Shown: one piece after another, positions 1 to 8,143 of the stretch
Numbering within the stretch: the first letter of the stretch is position 1
Layout: the number at the start of each line of letters is the position of its first letter
IMG/VR virus record: IMGVR_UViG_3300020473_001319
Coordinates: 1 to 21,158 of that record
Strand: one strand, 5' to 3'
Source: a virus
Length of the DNA: 21,158 bases
Notes under the pieces: generated by a model
What the model was told of the DNA's origin: nothing
The model's database searches: none
Seen by the model: only the letters and a program-made list of their open reading frames with translations
Position numbers and translations under genes: made by a program

Positions 1-344
1 ATCATCCGTATTGTAATATAACAACAGTCTTCTTTTTCAATAATTTAGATGAGAATTTTTTGACGGATATAATAGCAAATAAAAATATAAAAAGAAATCA
101 CGGTGCGCCTGATTCAAAGCCAGGTAATACGGATGATGGTATATTAGAATTGGTTTATAATTCTGCAAATTATTTTGAACAAGGAACTTTTAGAATAGCA
201 GCAAAGGAAAAAATGTTTTTAGTATTTCCAGCACATTTGCTACATACTGTATATCCATTTATATCTGATGAGAACAGAGTAACTGTTTCTTTTAATTTCG
301 TAACTGAATCGGATATACAATTAGTTAATTATGGGAACAGATAA
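1..344 (+). CDS. 2OG-Fe(II) oxygenase, C-terminal part (5' end outside window)
   Basis: The frame is open from base 3 to the TAA at 342-344, so the gene enters from the left and only about 113 residues are visible. The visible part starts with His-Pro and a hydrophobic strand (VFFFNN). It ends with a core of the type FLVFPAHLLHTVYPF followed by ENRVTVSFNF. This matches the end of the putative 2OG-Fe(II) oxygenase family PF13759 (recalled, not searched), where the His of LLH would bind iron and the Arg of ENR would bind 2-oxoglutarate. Such enzymes hydroxylate or otherwise oxidise a substrate using O2 and 2-oxoglutarate; the substrate here is unknown. The stop overlaps the next ATG by one base (TAATG), which implies translational coupling. 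A TTG at 60 could be taken as a start, but the coding signal continues upstream of it. Confidence 0.75.
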   Translation, partial: HPYCNITTVFFFNNLDENFLTDIIANKNIKRNHGAPDSKPGNTDDGILELVYNSANYFEQGTFRIAAKEKMFLVFPAHLLHTVYPFISDENRVTVSFNFVTESDIQLVNYGNR

Positions 345-1837
345 TGAATGATTCTTTATATGTAAATGGCTATACTATAGTAGAAAACTTTTTTACAAAG
401 CAACAAGTTGATTTTTATATGAGTCAGGTAGTTGAGGAAATGAGTTTAAATCGATTACATTTAGCTGCTGATATAGAAAATGAAGAAAAGTTACATCCAG
501 CTACTTGGAATGTAAATTCAAATCCTATTTGGCAAAATACAATGTATAGTTTTTTGCCACAGATATCTAAAATCGTTGATGAAGAATTAGTTCCTATATA
601 TTCCTATCAGAGAATATATTTGAGAGGTGCTCAATTAGCAAATCATACGGATTGGCCTTGGTGTCAGATTTCATTATCAGTAAATTTAGGACAGTCACAT
701 CAATACCCTATGTATATAACTGATATGCAAAATAAAAATGATGTGGAAATAATACAAAAACCAGGGGATGCTATTTTTTATCTTGGACATAATACAACAC
801 ATTATAGAAATCAATTTGAGGGAGACTGGTATTCACAGTTATTTCTTCATTATGTAATTGCCAATGATGAACAAACAAAACATCATAGATTTGATCCTGA
901 AATTTTCAATTTCCAACTATCAGATAAAATGGAAAAAATCTTTTATCCTATAGAAACGGAAAAACTAAAGACTATGAAAATTTCATATGATATGAAAGAA
1001 CAAAATAAAGGATATGTGAAACCTTTAGATTCAATGGAATATAAGACAACAAATCGAATTCCTAGAATTGAGATAGATGATGTTACTCCTGATGCAAAAA
1101 TGAAAGGTGGTCAATATAAAACTAAAAAACTTGACCAATTTATGGATTCTGTACACCAAACAAGAAAAGCATTATCATCAGATTTTTGTAAAGAACTTAT
1201 AGATTTTTATGAAGATTATAATGGTAAAGGAAAAACATTTCACGGACTAACTCATAAGGGATTAGATAATAAATATAAGAATACGGGTGAACTTAATTTA
1301 TTAGATTTGCCTGAACTTAAACCTGGAGAAAAGGGAGAACATTTTATTTCTAAAATAGTAACCGCTTCAGACCATTGTATATTACAATACACTAAAAAGT
1401 ATGGATTATTAGAACATTATAATCCATCAGAATTGGGTGCTGGTGGAGCATATTATCCTGTATGGGAAATACATAAGTATGATAAAGGTGTTGGACACTA
1501 TGAGTCTTGGCATACTGAAGGATCACATCTTTACGAATACGGTAATAGAATGTTTGTTAGTATGTTTTATCTAAATGATGTAGAAGAGGGTGGAAGAACT
1601 GTATTTCCATTTGCGGGTGCTGGTATAAAATGTGAAGAAGGAAAACACTTAACATTTCCTTGTATGTGGCCTTATGTACATTACGCACAAACTCCAGAAT
1701 CGGATGATAAATACATACTCACTACTTGGCTTATGAAATTATGGCCTGATCATTATATGCAAACTTTTTCTAAAGTAGAGGGGCATGAAAAACAAAAAGA
1801 TGTTAGAAAAACAAAGTTTATTTTTGAGGGAAAATAG
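344..1837 (+). CDS. Tandem 2OG-Fe(II) oxygenase with two catalytic domains
   Basis: The 497-aa protein has two double-stranded beta-helix oxygenase domains. The N-terminal domain (about residues 5-175) has His101-Thr-Asp103 and a distal His153 followed by Arg155. The C-terminal domain (about 275-465) resembles prolyl 4-hydroxylases: His390-Thr-Glu392, then YLNDVEEGGRTVFP at 409-422, distal His446 and Lys456 in KYILTTW. Using HxE rather than HxD in the second domain is less common but can still bind iron. The stretch between them (about 180-270) is charged and probably a linker. A prolyl-hydroxylase-like role on a protein or peptide is an inference; the substrate cannot be read from sequence. 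The ATG at 344 overlaps the upstream stop, and the next gene starts 2 bases after this one ends, so it belongs to the same transcript. Confidence 0.8.
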   Translation: MNDSLYVNGYTIVENFFTKQQVDFYMSQVVEEMSLNRLHLAADIENEEKLHPATWNVNSNPIWQNTMYSFLPQISKIVDEELVPIYSYQRIYLRGAQLANHTDWPWCQISLSVNLGQSHQYPMYITDMQNKNDVEIIQKPGDAIFYLGHNTTHYRNQFEGDWYSQLFLHYVIANDEQTKHHRFDPEIFNFQLSDKMEKIFYPIETEKLKTMKISYDMKEQNKGYVKPLDSMEYKTTNRIPRIEIDDVTPDAKMKGGQYKTKKLDQFMDSVHQTRKALSSDFCKELIDFYEDYNGKGKTFHGLTHKGLDNKYKNTGELNLLDLPELKPGEKGEHFISKIVTASDHCILQYTKKYGLLEHYNPSELGAGGAYYPVWEIHKYDKGVGHYESWHTEGSHLYEYGNRMFVSMFYLNDVEEGGRTVFPFAGAGIKCEEGKHLTFPCMWPYVHYAQTPESDDKYILTTWLMKLWPDHYMQTFSKVEGHEKQKDVRKTKFIFEGK

Positions 1838-1839
1838 TT

Positions 1840-2850
1840 ATGTCAATGTTTGCTGAATCATTATCAAAATATGGTATAAATCATCCTTTGATCATACCTC
1901 ACGAAAATACTAATGGTACTGCTTTGGCAAATCCTAGTATATTGAATTACAATGAAAAACTTTATATAAATATAAGGATGTTAAACTACACTCTTTATCA
2001 TTCCATAGGTGCTACAGAATGGATGGGTGAGGGTGGTAAGTATCAATCAAGATGGGGTCCTTTAACATATGTTCATCCAGAAAATGATCATAGACTTATT
2101 ACGGATAATTATTTAGGTGCGTGGAAAGAGAATCCAACTTTTAAAAAAATACATATGTCATTAGACCTTGATCCGATTTGGGATTTTGTAGGATTAGAGG
2201 ATGCTAGATTAGTAAATTGGGACAATAAAATATATGTTACGGGAGTTCGAAGAGATACAACAGAAAATGGTCAAGGAAGAATGGAGTTATCTGAGATAGT
2301 AGATTTAGAAAATAATCCAAGAGAAGTTTCAAGAGTAAGAATAGAACACCCAACAAATCCTGATGCTTATTGTGAAAAGAATTGGATGCCAGTTAGAGAT
2401 TTACCATTTCACTATATTATGGATTCGAATCCTACTAGATTAGTCAAAGCAGATCCTAAAACTGGAGAATGTCAATTGATAACAGTAGGAGAAAAATTAG
2501 ATATTAGTGGCAATATGAGGGGTTCTTCTCAACTGATAACACATAATGGTGGATATTTTGCTGTACTACACGATACTAATTGGTGGAGATTTGAGGGTAG
2601 ATGTGATGAAAACAAAGATGCTATATATAGTCACAGATTAGTACATTGGGATAAAAATTTTGTTGTACAAAGAGTTTCTAAACCATTTAGTTTTATGAAT
2701 GGACAGATAGAGTTTTGTTGTGGTATGGACAGACTCGAAGATTCTTTTTATATAACATTTGGATTTGAAGATAACTCAGCACATTTACTTGAAGTGAAGT
2801 GTGATGTTTTGGATAAATGGTTTGATAATAATTTGGAGTATAGTAAGTGA
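1840..2850 (+). CDS. GH130-like five-bladed beta-propeller protein
   Basis: This 336-aa protein shows repeated W/Y-rich beta-blade patterns and motifs typical of glycoside hydrolase family 130 and related propellers. They are GLEDARLV at 118-125, EKNWMPV at 179-185, a GSSQLI strand at 228-233, and a closing segment at 290-319 (IEFCCGMD ... YITFGFEDN). GH130 enzymes are mannosyl phosphorylases or hydrolases; related phage copies often sit beside glycosyltransferases. Whether this copy is catalytic is not certain: the Asp121 region is kept, but the other phosphate-binding residues cannot be assigned by eye. Start ATG 1840 has a GAGGG run about 10 bases upstream. The last 4 bases (GTGA) are shared with the start of the next gene. 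Alternative: a non-enzymatic glycan-binding propeller. Confidence 0.65.
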   Translation: MSMFAESLSKYGINHPLIIPHENTNGTALANPSILNYNEKLYINIRMLNYTLYHSIGATEWMGEGGKYQSRWGPLTYVHPENDHRLITDNYLGAWKENPTFKKIHMSLDLDPIWDFVGLEDARLVNWDNKIYVTGVRRDTTENGQGRMELSEIVDLENNPREVSRVRIEHPTNPDAYCEKNWMPVRDLPFHYIMDSNPTRLVKADPKTGECQLITVGEKLDISGNMRGSSQLITHNGGYFAVLHDTNWWRFEGRCDENKDAIYSHRLVHWDKNFVVQRVSKPFSFMNGQIEFCCGMDRLEDSFYITFGFEDNSAHLLEVKCDVLDKWFDNNLEYSK

Positions 2851-5138
2851 ATCTAAAAATAAAATCATTACTGGAAGATTATGGTAAAGACACTACCAAT
2901 ATACGAATTCAATTAGATTTAGCAAGAGAGTATTATGACGAAAAACAATATGCTTCTGCTATGTCATATTTGAATAGAATAGCGGAGATGTCCGATGATA
3001 GTAATATTGTATATGAGAGTTTATGTTTAGCTTCACAATGTTTTTTCTTTCAAGGAAATAGAAATATACATACTAAAGTTTGTTTGTATCACGCAATTAG
3101 TGTTTTGCCAAATAGACCAGAGGCTTATTACTTATTATCCAAAACGATGGAAATTGATGAACCATTTCAATGTTATAGTTACTGTACAATTGGTATAAGT
3201 CATAAAGATAATGCTAGAAGAGTAACAAAATTACCATTTGAGTATGATTATTATAGATTATTATTTCAGAAAGCTGTAAATGGGTGGCATGCTCAAAAAA
3301 TAGAAGAATCGCGAGAAATATTATATGATTTACATATGAATCATACGATGAATCCATTTTATACAGAGCTAGTTGTTTCTAATCTGAATAATATAGGATG
3401 GCCTGAAAAAAAAGAAGAATTAGAAAAACCTATATTGGAAGAAATTGTTCCTGATCCTGATGACATACCAAATATCGAAAGTGAACAGGCTAATCCTAAG
3501 TGGAGTGTAACCGAATTTCCTACATTAGAAATTACAACTGTTATACCAAAAAAAGGATGCGTAGTTGATTGTGTTTTTTGTCCACAAGAAATACTAAAAA
3601 AATCATATAATGATGAGATGTGGTATATGTCTATGGCTGATTTTAAAAGAGCTATTGATAAAGTACCGACAGAGGTTAGGATAATATTTTCAGGTTTCAT
3701 AGAACCATTTATGAACAAACACTGTTCTGATATGATGATATATGCTCATGAAAGGGGACATCCTGTTGCAGTATTTACTACGGCAGTTGGTATGACAATA
3801 GATGATGTTGAAAAAATAAAACATATACCATATGATGATGGTCCTAATGGTGGTTTTACATTACATTTACCTGATGAAGAACATCTGGCAAAACATCCTG
3901 TTACTAAACGATATATAGAAGTTATAAAGGCTATAAAAGAAGCTAACCTAAATAGTTTTTATTTGATGTCAATGGGTAAAGTTGATGATAAAATATTGGA
4001 TTTGAATCTTTGGTCTGAAGATGAGATTCATATACCACAAATGTGGTCTAGAGCTGGAAATTTGAGGGGTGAGGCTATGGTAAAGCCTGAACTCAGAAGA
4101 GTAGCTGGAAGAGTATCAGACGCTGCTAAGTTCAATGAAGAGAATTATAAAGATGTAGAGTTGACTTGTGGGTGTGTAGAAGATTTATATCATAATATTT
4201 TACTACCCAACGGTGATATATCTTTATGTTGTATGGATTATGGTCTTGATCATATTACTGGTAATTTATATGAACAATCATTTGAAGATGCTATACCTGA
4301 AAACAATCAATGCTTTGATTTATGTAGAAAATGTGAAAATGCGGTGCCTGTAAACGATAAAAAACAACTTACATTAGGTGATAAATTTATTCAGTCTCAG
4401 AAAACAGGAGATGGCAAAGTTACTAGAAAAGATCTTGGTAATTTACAAGATATACTAGATAAATCGGAGAAAAATGAAAAAAAATGGGGTGGAGACATTT
4501 ATTCTGCTAAAAAAGAAAAAGGTCAGTCTATGTATAGACTTACACAACCGATAGTTCGTCCAAGTAATAACCCAACTATAGTGGTGGTTGATAATTTTTT
4601 AGATAATCCAGATGAAGTTAGGCAAATAGCACTAAATATACCTAACAGTGAATATGAAAAGCGTGGTTCGGTTGGACTTAGGTCTAAACCTTATCCATAT
4701 GGAGAGGTTTATAGACCAGTATTTGAAGAGTTGTTGGGTATAAAAACTGAAGATGCTGAATGGGGTGGAGATGGTGGTACGCACGGATGTTACCAATGGT
4801 CTCCAGCATCAACTGGGCAAGTAGTTCATTGTGATGCCACAGATTGGGCTGCTGTTATTTTTCTAACTCCTGATGCACCACCTAGAACAGGTACTTGGTT
4901 GATGAAACATAAAGATACTGGTAAAAAAATGAGGGATGAGGGTCTTGATGATGTATTCATAGGTAATGAAGCACAATGGGACACACATCCATTTGAAAAA
5001 ATAGATGACATTGGAAATGTATATAACAGATTAATTTTATGGAATGGAAGACATTTACATACGGCTGGTTCATATTTTGGTGAATCAATTGATAATTCAA
5101 GGCTATATCAAGTCTTCTTTTTCAATGAAAAGAAATAA
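2847..5138 (+). CDS. TPR-like / radical SAM / SPASM-like / 2OG oxygenase fusion protein
   Basis: This 763-aa protein starts at GTG 2847, with GGAG at 2834-2837, and overlaps the upstream stop by four bases. Residues 1-190 are alternating helices resembling TPR units (for example LAREYYDEKQYASAMSYL). Residues 220-425 form a radical SAM core with the cluster motif Cys238-x3-Cys242-x2-Cys245 (GCVVDCVFCPQ). Residues 441-496 hold a second cysteine set (441, 443, 461, 462, 489, 493, 496) around LLPNGDISLCCMDY, as in SPASM domains that carry an auxiliary Fe-S cluster. After a charged linker, residues 568-760 look like a DUF6445-type 2OG oxygenase: IVVVDNFLDNPDEVRQIAL, His661-Cys-Asp663, His736/His738 and Arg752. 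Radical SAM/SPASM enzymes often modify peptides or sugars. The joined oxygenase suggests two successive oxidative steps on one substrate, which is an inference. Confidence 0.8.
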   Translation: MNLKIKSLLEDYGKDTTNIRIQLDLAREYYDEKQYASAMSYLNRIAEMSDDSNIVYESLCLASQCFFFQGNRNIHTKVCLYHAISVLPNRPEAYYLLSKTMEIDEPFQCYSYCTIGISHKDNARRVTKLPFEYDYYRLLFQKAVNGWHAQKIEESREILYDLHMNHTMNPFYTELVVSNLNNIGWPEKKEELEKPILEEIVPDPDDIPNIESEQANPKWSVTEFPTLEITTVIPKKGCVVDCVFCPQEILKKSYNDEMWYMSMADFKRAIDKVPTEVRIIFSGFIEPFMNKHCSDMMIYAHERGHPVAVFTTAVGMTIDDVEKIKHIPYDDGPNGGFTLHLPDEEHLAKHPVTKRYIEVIKAIKEANLNSFYLMSMGKVDDKILDLNLWSEDEIHIPQMWSRAGNLRGEAMVKPELRRVAGRVSDAAKFNEENYKDVELTCGCVEDLYHNILLPNGDISLCCMDYGLDHITGNLYEQSFEDAIPENNQCFDLCRKCENAVPVNDKKQLTLGDKFIQSQKTGDGKVTRKDLGNLQDILDKSEKNEKKWGGDIYSAKKEKGQSMYRLTQPIVRPSNNPTIVVVDNFLDNPDEVRQIALNIPNSEYEKRGSVGLRSKPYPYGEVYRPVFEELLGIKTEDAEWGGDGGTHGCYQWSPASTGQVVHCDATDWAAVIFLTPDAPPRTGTWLMKHKDTGKKMRDEGLDDVFIGNEAQWDTHPFEKIDDIGNVYNRLILWNGRHLHTAGSYFGESIDNSRLYQVFFFNEKK

Positions 5139-5152
5139 CATAGGAGTATAAT

Positions 5153-5446
5153 GTGAGTGATACAAACAAAGTAAGTGAAGAAGAACTAAAATCTATTACA
5201 GATTTGGGTGTAAAATACAATACTATAAGAGATAATTTTGGACAACTCAGAATTCAAAGGCTGTTAATTGAACAGCAATTGGAACAGATTGTGGAAAATG
5301 AAGATAAACTTGAACAAGATTATATTGAAACTCAGAAGATTGAAAGAGAATTATTAGAGAGTCTCAATAGCAAATATGGTCAGGGAGTGTTAAATCCACA
5401 GACTGGTGAATTTACACCTCGTAATACTGAAGAAGATCCAAAATAA
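5153..5446 (+). CDS. Small prefoldin-like coiled-coil protein of unknown function
   Basis: This is a 97-aa acidic protein. The GTG start at 5153 is preceded by AGGAG at 5142-5146 at good spacing; the ATG two bases earlier runs straight into TGA, so GTG is the likely start. Residues 8-75 are heptad-like and rich in Glu, Gln and Leu, with a break near 35-40, suggesting an antiparallel coiled coil. The C-terminus has a KYGQGVLNPQTGEFTP motif. Small proteins of this shape, with a KYG-G-L-x-GEF-P tail, are recalled from other marine T4-like phages as conserved hypotheticals. It has no cysteine and no leader-like tail, so it does not look like a substrate peptide of the preceding radical SAM enzyme. 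It lies between the enzyme cassette and the sheath gene. Confidence 0.75.
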   Translation: MSDTNKVSEEELKSITDLGVKYNTIRDNFGQLRIQRLLIEQQLEQIVENEDKLEQDYIETQKIERELLESLNSKYGQGVLNPQTGEFTPRNTEEDPK

Positions 5447-5489
5447 ACTTGTATATATGTGTATTTGGGAAATTTACTTTATACTTATA

Positions 5490-5497
5490 TATAAATT
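5490..5497 (+). promoter_or_regulatory. Candidate T4-type late promoter before the sheath gene (TATAAATT)
   Basis: The 84-base gap before the sheath gene contains TATAAATT, one base from the T4 late consensus TATAAATA, 33 bases upstream of the sheath ATG. The ribosome site AAGGAG lies at 5519-5524. Position and the need for heavy sheath expression support it; high AT content makes chance matches likely. Confidence 0.45.
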
Positions 5498-5530
5498 TAT
5501 TAACAACCTCAATAATTAAGGAGAAAACAC

Positions 5531-7981
5531 ATGGCAGAGAGAATTGTCAGTCCAGGTGTATTTACTCGTGAAAAAGATTTATCCTTTTTGCCTGCTGGAG
5601 TTGCGGCAATTGGAGCTGCTATTGTTGGTCCTACATTAAAAGGTCCTTCATTTGTTCCTACACAAATAAATACTTTTCAAGAGTTCGAAAATACTTTTGG
5701 TGGATATACCAAAAACTATTATACACCTTACACCGTAAGAGAATATTTAAGGTCTGCAGGTTCAGTAACCGTAGTCAGAGTTGGATATTTAGGCGGATAT
5801 AAAGCTAATGGAGTTAATTTGGTGATGAGTCGTTCAGCTGGAGCAGCTAAACAGGTAGTTGCAACATTTTTACCAGCTGTAAATAACACAGGTGGTGCTG
5901 TTTCAGCATCGCGTGGTAATGACTTTCATGCTGGTAACATTGATATAAACCTAATAGGTTCAAATGCTACTGCTAGTCTTACTAATCTAAGTATAATGGA
6001 AACAGCTGCTAATTCAGCTGATTACTTACCAAAGAAAGTCGATACAGATGCTAATATTCAAACAATCGATGGTACTTCAGCTCCACTTTACACTTATAAG
6101 TTCTTTAGAACTGCTGTATCACAATCAATCAAAGCTGGTTCTCTAGCTTCTGCAGCTAGTATGAGTATTGAAGTTCATGCTTCATCTGAATTTGATTTTG
6201 AAGGAGCTACTCAAAGTGTAAATGCCAGTACATATGTAACCACATTCAATGGAAGTAGTGGTGCTATGGCTGGACGCACACCTATGATTTTAGACCAAAA
6301 CAGTAATGAATTATTCAGACTCTATATGAGATCGGATGGTACTAATACTAATGATTATTATGTAGTAATAAAAGATGTAAAACAAGCTGCTAGTACAAAT
6401 GCTGCTGAAAATTATGCTGAATTTTCTTTACAACTTTATGATGTAGAGGGTAATCCTGTTGGTAATGAAATGACTCAATTGAATTTCGATCCTGCTTCAC
6501 CAACACATTTTGCTAAAGCAATTGGTGATCAATTTCAAGAAGTAGATAACGATGGAAATATAACAGTGCACGGAGACTATCCAAATCGACATGCTTGGCT
6601 TAGAGTGGGTGATGCTAACTATGATAACCTAAAAGCATCTAAAAATGCTCAACCAATGGGATTTTCTAAAGTATATGAACCCATTATTGCTACTGCTCAA
6701 GTACCTACTGGTTCAATAAATAGGGTACAAGAAAAGAACACTAATGTAGGAGCATATAATCCTGATGTTGCTTATGGATTTCAGTTGAATCCAAATCATT
6801 TTTCTGAAATTGATATAAATGATGCTAGACAATATCTGGCACCGATTCCAAAGGGTGCTGATACTGGAGTAAATGCTCACTTTCTATTAACAAATATGAA
6901 AGGGTTCGGTACTGGTGCTGATCTAACAACACTACAGACTCAATATGGTGCTGAGTTTGCTGGTTCTGCTACCAGTTTGAATATATCATCTTCTGCTGTA
7001 CAGTTGAAATTTGCTGTACCAATGCAGTATGGATTTGATGGTATAGCTCCAAACGCTCTTTTGAATACTGGTAATGATATAACAGCTGCTAATGTGATGG
7101 GATTTGATTGTAGTACTTCTGCTAAGAGTGGTTCTATTGCTTGGAGAAGGGCTATTAACTCTGTAAGTAATCCAGATGAGATAGATATTAATATGCTAGT
7201 AACACCTGGTGTAAATCATAGTCTACATCCATCAGTTACCAATCATGCAATAGATAAAGTTGAAGCTAGAGCTGATGCTTTTTATGTGATGGATGGTTCT
7301 TCTTGGGGAGACTCTGTTGCTGCAGCAATTAGTAATATCAAAACATTAGATACTAACTATGTTGGTACATATTATCCTTGGGTAAAGATAGATGATCCAG
7401 ATACTGGTGAGGGTGTGTGGGTGCCACCATCAGTAGTAATTCCTGGTGTTATTGCTTTTACAGATAATGTGGCGCACGAATGGTTTGCTCCTGCTGGATT
7501 AAATCGTGGTGGATTAGCTAGTGTAAGAATGGCTAAGAAAAAACTAACTCATACAGATAGAGATAGATTGTATGAGGGTCGTGTGAATCCGATTGCTACA
7601 TTTCCTGGTCAAGGTGTTGTGGTGTTTGGACAAAAAACATTACAAGCTAAACCATCTGCTCTTGATAGAATCAATGTAAGACGACTACTTATCAGATTGA
7701 AGAAATTTATTGCTTCTTCAAGTAGATTCTTAGTGTTCGAACAAAATGATAGTGCTACAAGAACTAGGTTCTTAAATATAGTGAATCCGTTCTTAGAATC
7801 AGTACAATCCAATAGTGGATTGTCAGCATTCAGAGTTGTAATGGATGAGTCTAACAACACACCTGATGTCATAGACAGAAATCAGTTAGTTGGACAGATA
7901 TTCATACAACCAACAAGAACTGCTGAGTTCATTGTATTGGACTTCTCAGTATTACCTACTGGGGCAGCATTTCCTGAATAA
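5531..7981 (+). CDS. Tail sheath protein (T4 gp18-like)
   Basis: This 816-aa protein forms the contractile outer tube of the tail. The N-terminus is characteristic: SPGVFTREKDLS, a small-residue segment AAIGAAIVGPTLKGP, then the FGGYTKNYYTPYTVREYL region with a VTVVRVG strand by residue 84. The C-terminus carries the conserved sheath core: NPIATFPGQGVVVFGQKTL, then INVRRLLIRLKKFI, and a final strand ending near ADF-type FIVLDFSVLPTG. The middle (about 90-600) is Ala/Ser/Thr/Asn-rich and variable, as expected for surface domains. T4 gp18 has 659 residues, so this one is clearly longer. ATG 5531 has an AAGGAG site at ideal spacing. A strong terminator follows directly, so the gene probably ends its transcript. 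Confidence 0.95.
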   Translation: MAERIVSPGVFTREKDLSFLPAGVAAIGAAIVGPTLKGPSFVPTQINTFQEFENTFGGYTKNYYTPYTVREYLRSAGSVTVVRVGYLGGYKANGVNLVMSRSAGAAKQVVATFLPAVNNTGGAVSASRGNDFHAGNIDINLIGSNATASLTNLSIMETAANSADYLPKKVDTDANIQTIDGTSAPLYTYKFFRTAVSQSIKAGSLASAASMSIEVHASSEFDFEGATQSVNASTYVTTFNGSSGAMAGRTPMILDQNSNELFRLYMRSDGTNTNDYYVVIKDVKQAASTNAAENYAEFSLQLYDVEGNPVGNEMTQLNFDPASPTHFAKAIGDQFQEVDNDGNITVHGDYPNRHAWLRVGDANYDNLKASKNAQPMGFSKVYEPIIATAQVPTGSINRVQEKNTNVGAYNPDVAYGFQLNPNHFSEIDINDARQYLAPIPKGADTGVNAHFLLTNMKGFGTGADLTTLQTQYGAEFAGSATSLNISSSAVQLKFAVPMQYGFDGIAPNALLNTGNDITAANVMGFDCSTSAKSGSIAWRRAINSVSNPDEIDINMLVTPGVNHSLHPSVTNHAIDKVEARADAFYVMDGSSWGDSVAAAISNIKTLDTNYVGTYYPWVKIDDPDTGEGVWVPPSVVIPGVIAFTDNVAHEWFAPAGLNRGGLASVRMAKKKLTHTDRDRLYEGRVNPIATFPGQGVVVFGQKTLQAKPSALDRINVRRLLIRLKKFIASSSRFLVFEQNDSATRTRFLNIVNPFLESVQSNSGLSAFRVVMDESNNTPDVIDRNQLVGQIFIQPTRTAEFIVLDFSVLPTGAAFPE

Positions 7982-7994
7982 CAAGGAGGTGTGA

Positions 7995-8048
7995 ATGATT
8001 AAAGGGGCTCAATTACGAGCCCCTTTTTTTTTATTTGAAAAACTATAA
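7995..8048 (+). other. 17-codon mini-ORF with strong Shine-Dalgarno, overlapping the terminator
   Basis: Immediately after the sheath stop, AAGGAGGTG (7983-7991) is one of the best ribosome sites in the window. It is followed 5 bases after GGAGG by ATG 7995, opening a 17-residue frame (MIKGAQLRAPFFLFEKL) that reads through the terminator stem and T-tract to a TAA at 8046-8048. There is no protein-level support. It may be a leader peptide, a decayed gene start or coincidence. Confidence 0.25.
8004..8032 (+). terminator. Rho-independent terminator after the sheath gene
   Basis: A perfect 7-bp GC-rich stem, GGGGCTC (8004-8010) with GAGCCCC (8017-8023), has a 6-base loop and is followed by nine Ts (8024-8032). 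Three flanking A-T pairs can extend the stem. It is the only clear terminator in the window and separates the sheath gene from the tube gene. Confidence 0.9.
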
Positions 8049-8102
8049 AAAAACTATGAAAGAAAAGAGAAAATGATTTGAACGAAAATTCGATTTAGAT
8101 GA

Positions 8103-8110
8103 TATTTATA
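8103..8110 (+). promoter_or_regulatory. Candidate promoter element before the tube gene (TATTTATA)
   Basis: After the terminator, the tube gene needs its own promoter. The 111 bases between terminator and tube ATG hold GATATTTATATAC at 8101-8113, about 34-43 bases upstream of the start. The same ATATTTAT core recurs before the genes at 9866 and 20633. No matching -35 box is seen. The assignment rests on position and recurrence only. Confidence 0.35.
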
Positions 8111-8143
8111 TACGAAGAATTAAAAATTTATAGGAGAACTGAA

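Noticed and set aside
60-344. TTG-initiated 94-residue gene at the left edge
   Set aside because: The same frame is open to base 3 and encodes oxygenase-like sequence upstream, so it is a truncated larger gene.
1965-1972. Exact TATAAATA inside the propeller gene
   Set aside because: It falls within coding sequence (LYINIRM) far from any gene start; it shows that this motif arises by chance in such AT-rich DNA.
5153-5446. Possible substrate peptide gene for the radical SAM enzyme
   Set aside because: The product is a 97-residue coiled coil without Cys or a leader/core layout, and similar proteins are recalled in phages without this cassette.
8099-8143. Longer start for the tail tube protein
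   Set aside because: It has no ribosome site, adds residues not expected for the family, and ATG 8144 has AGGAG at 7-base spacing.
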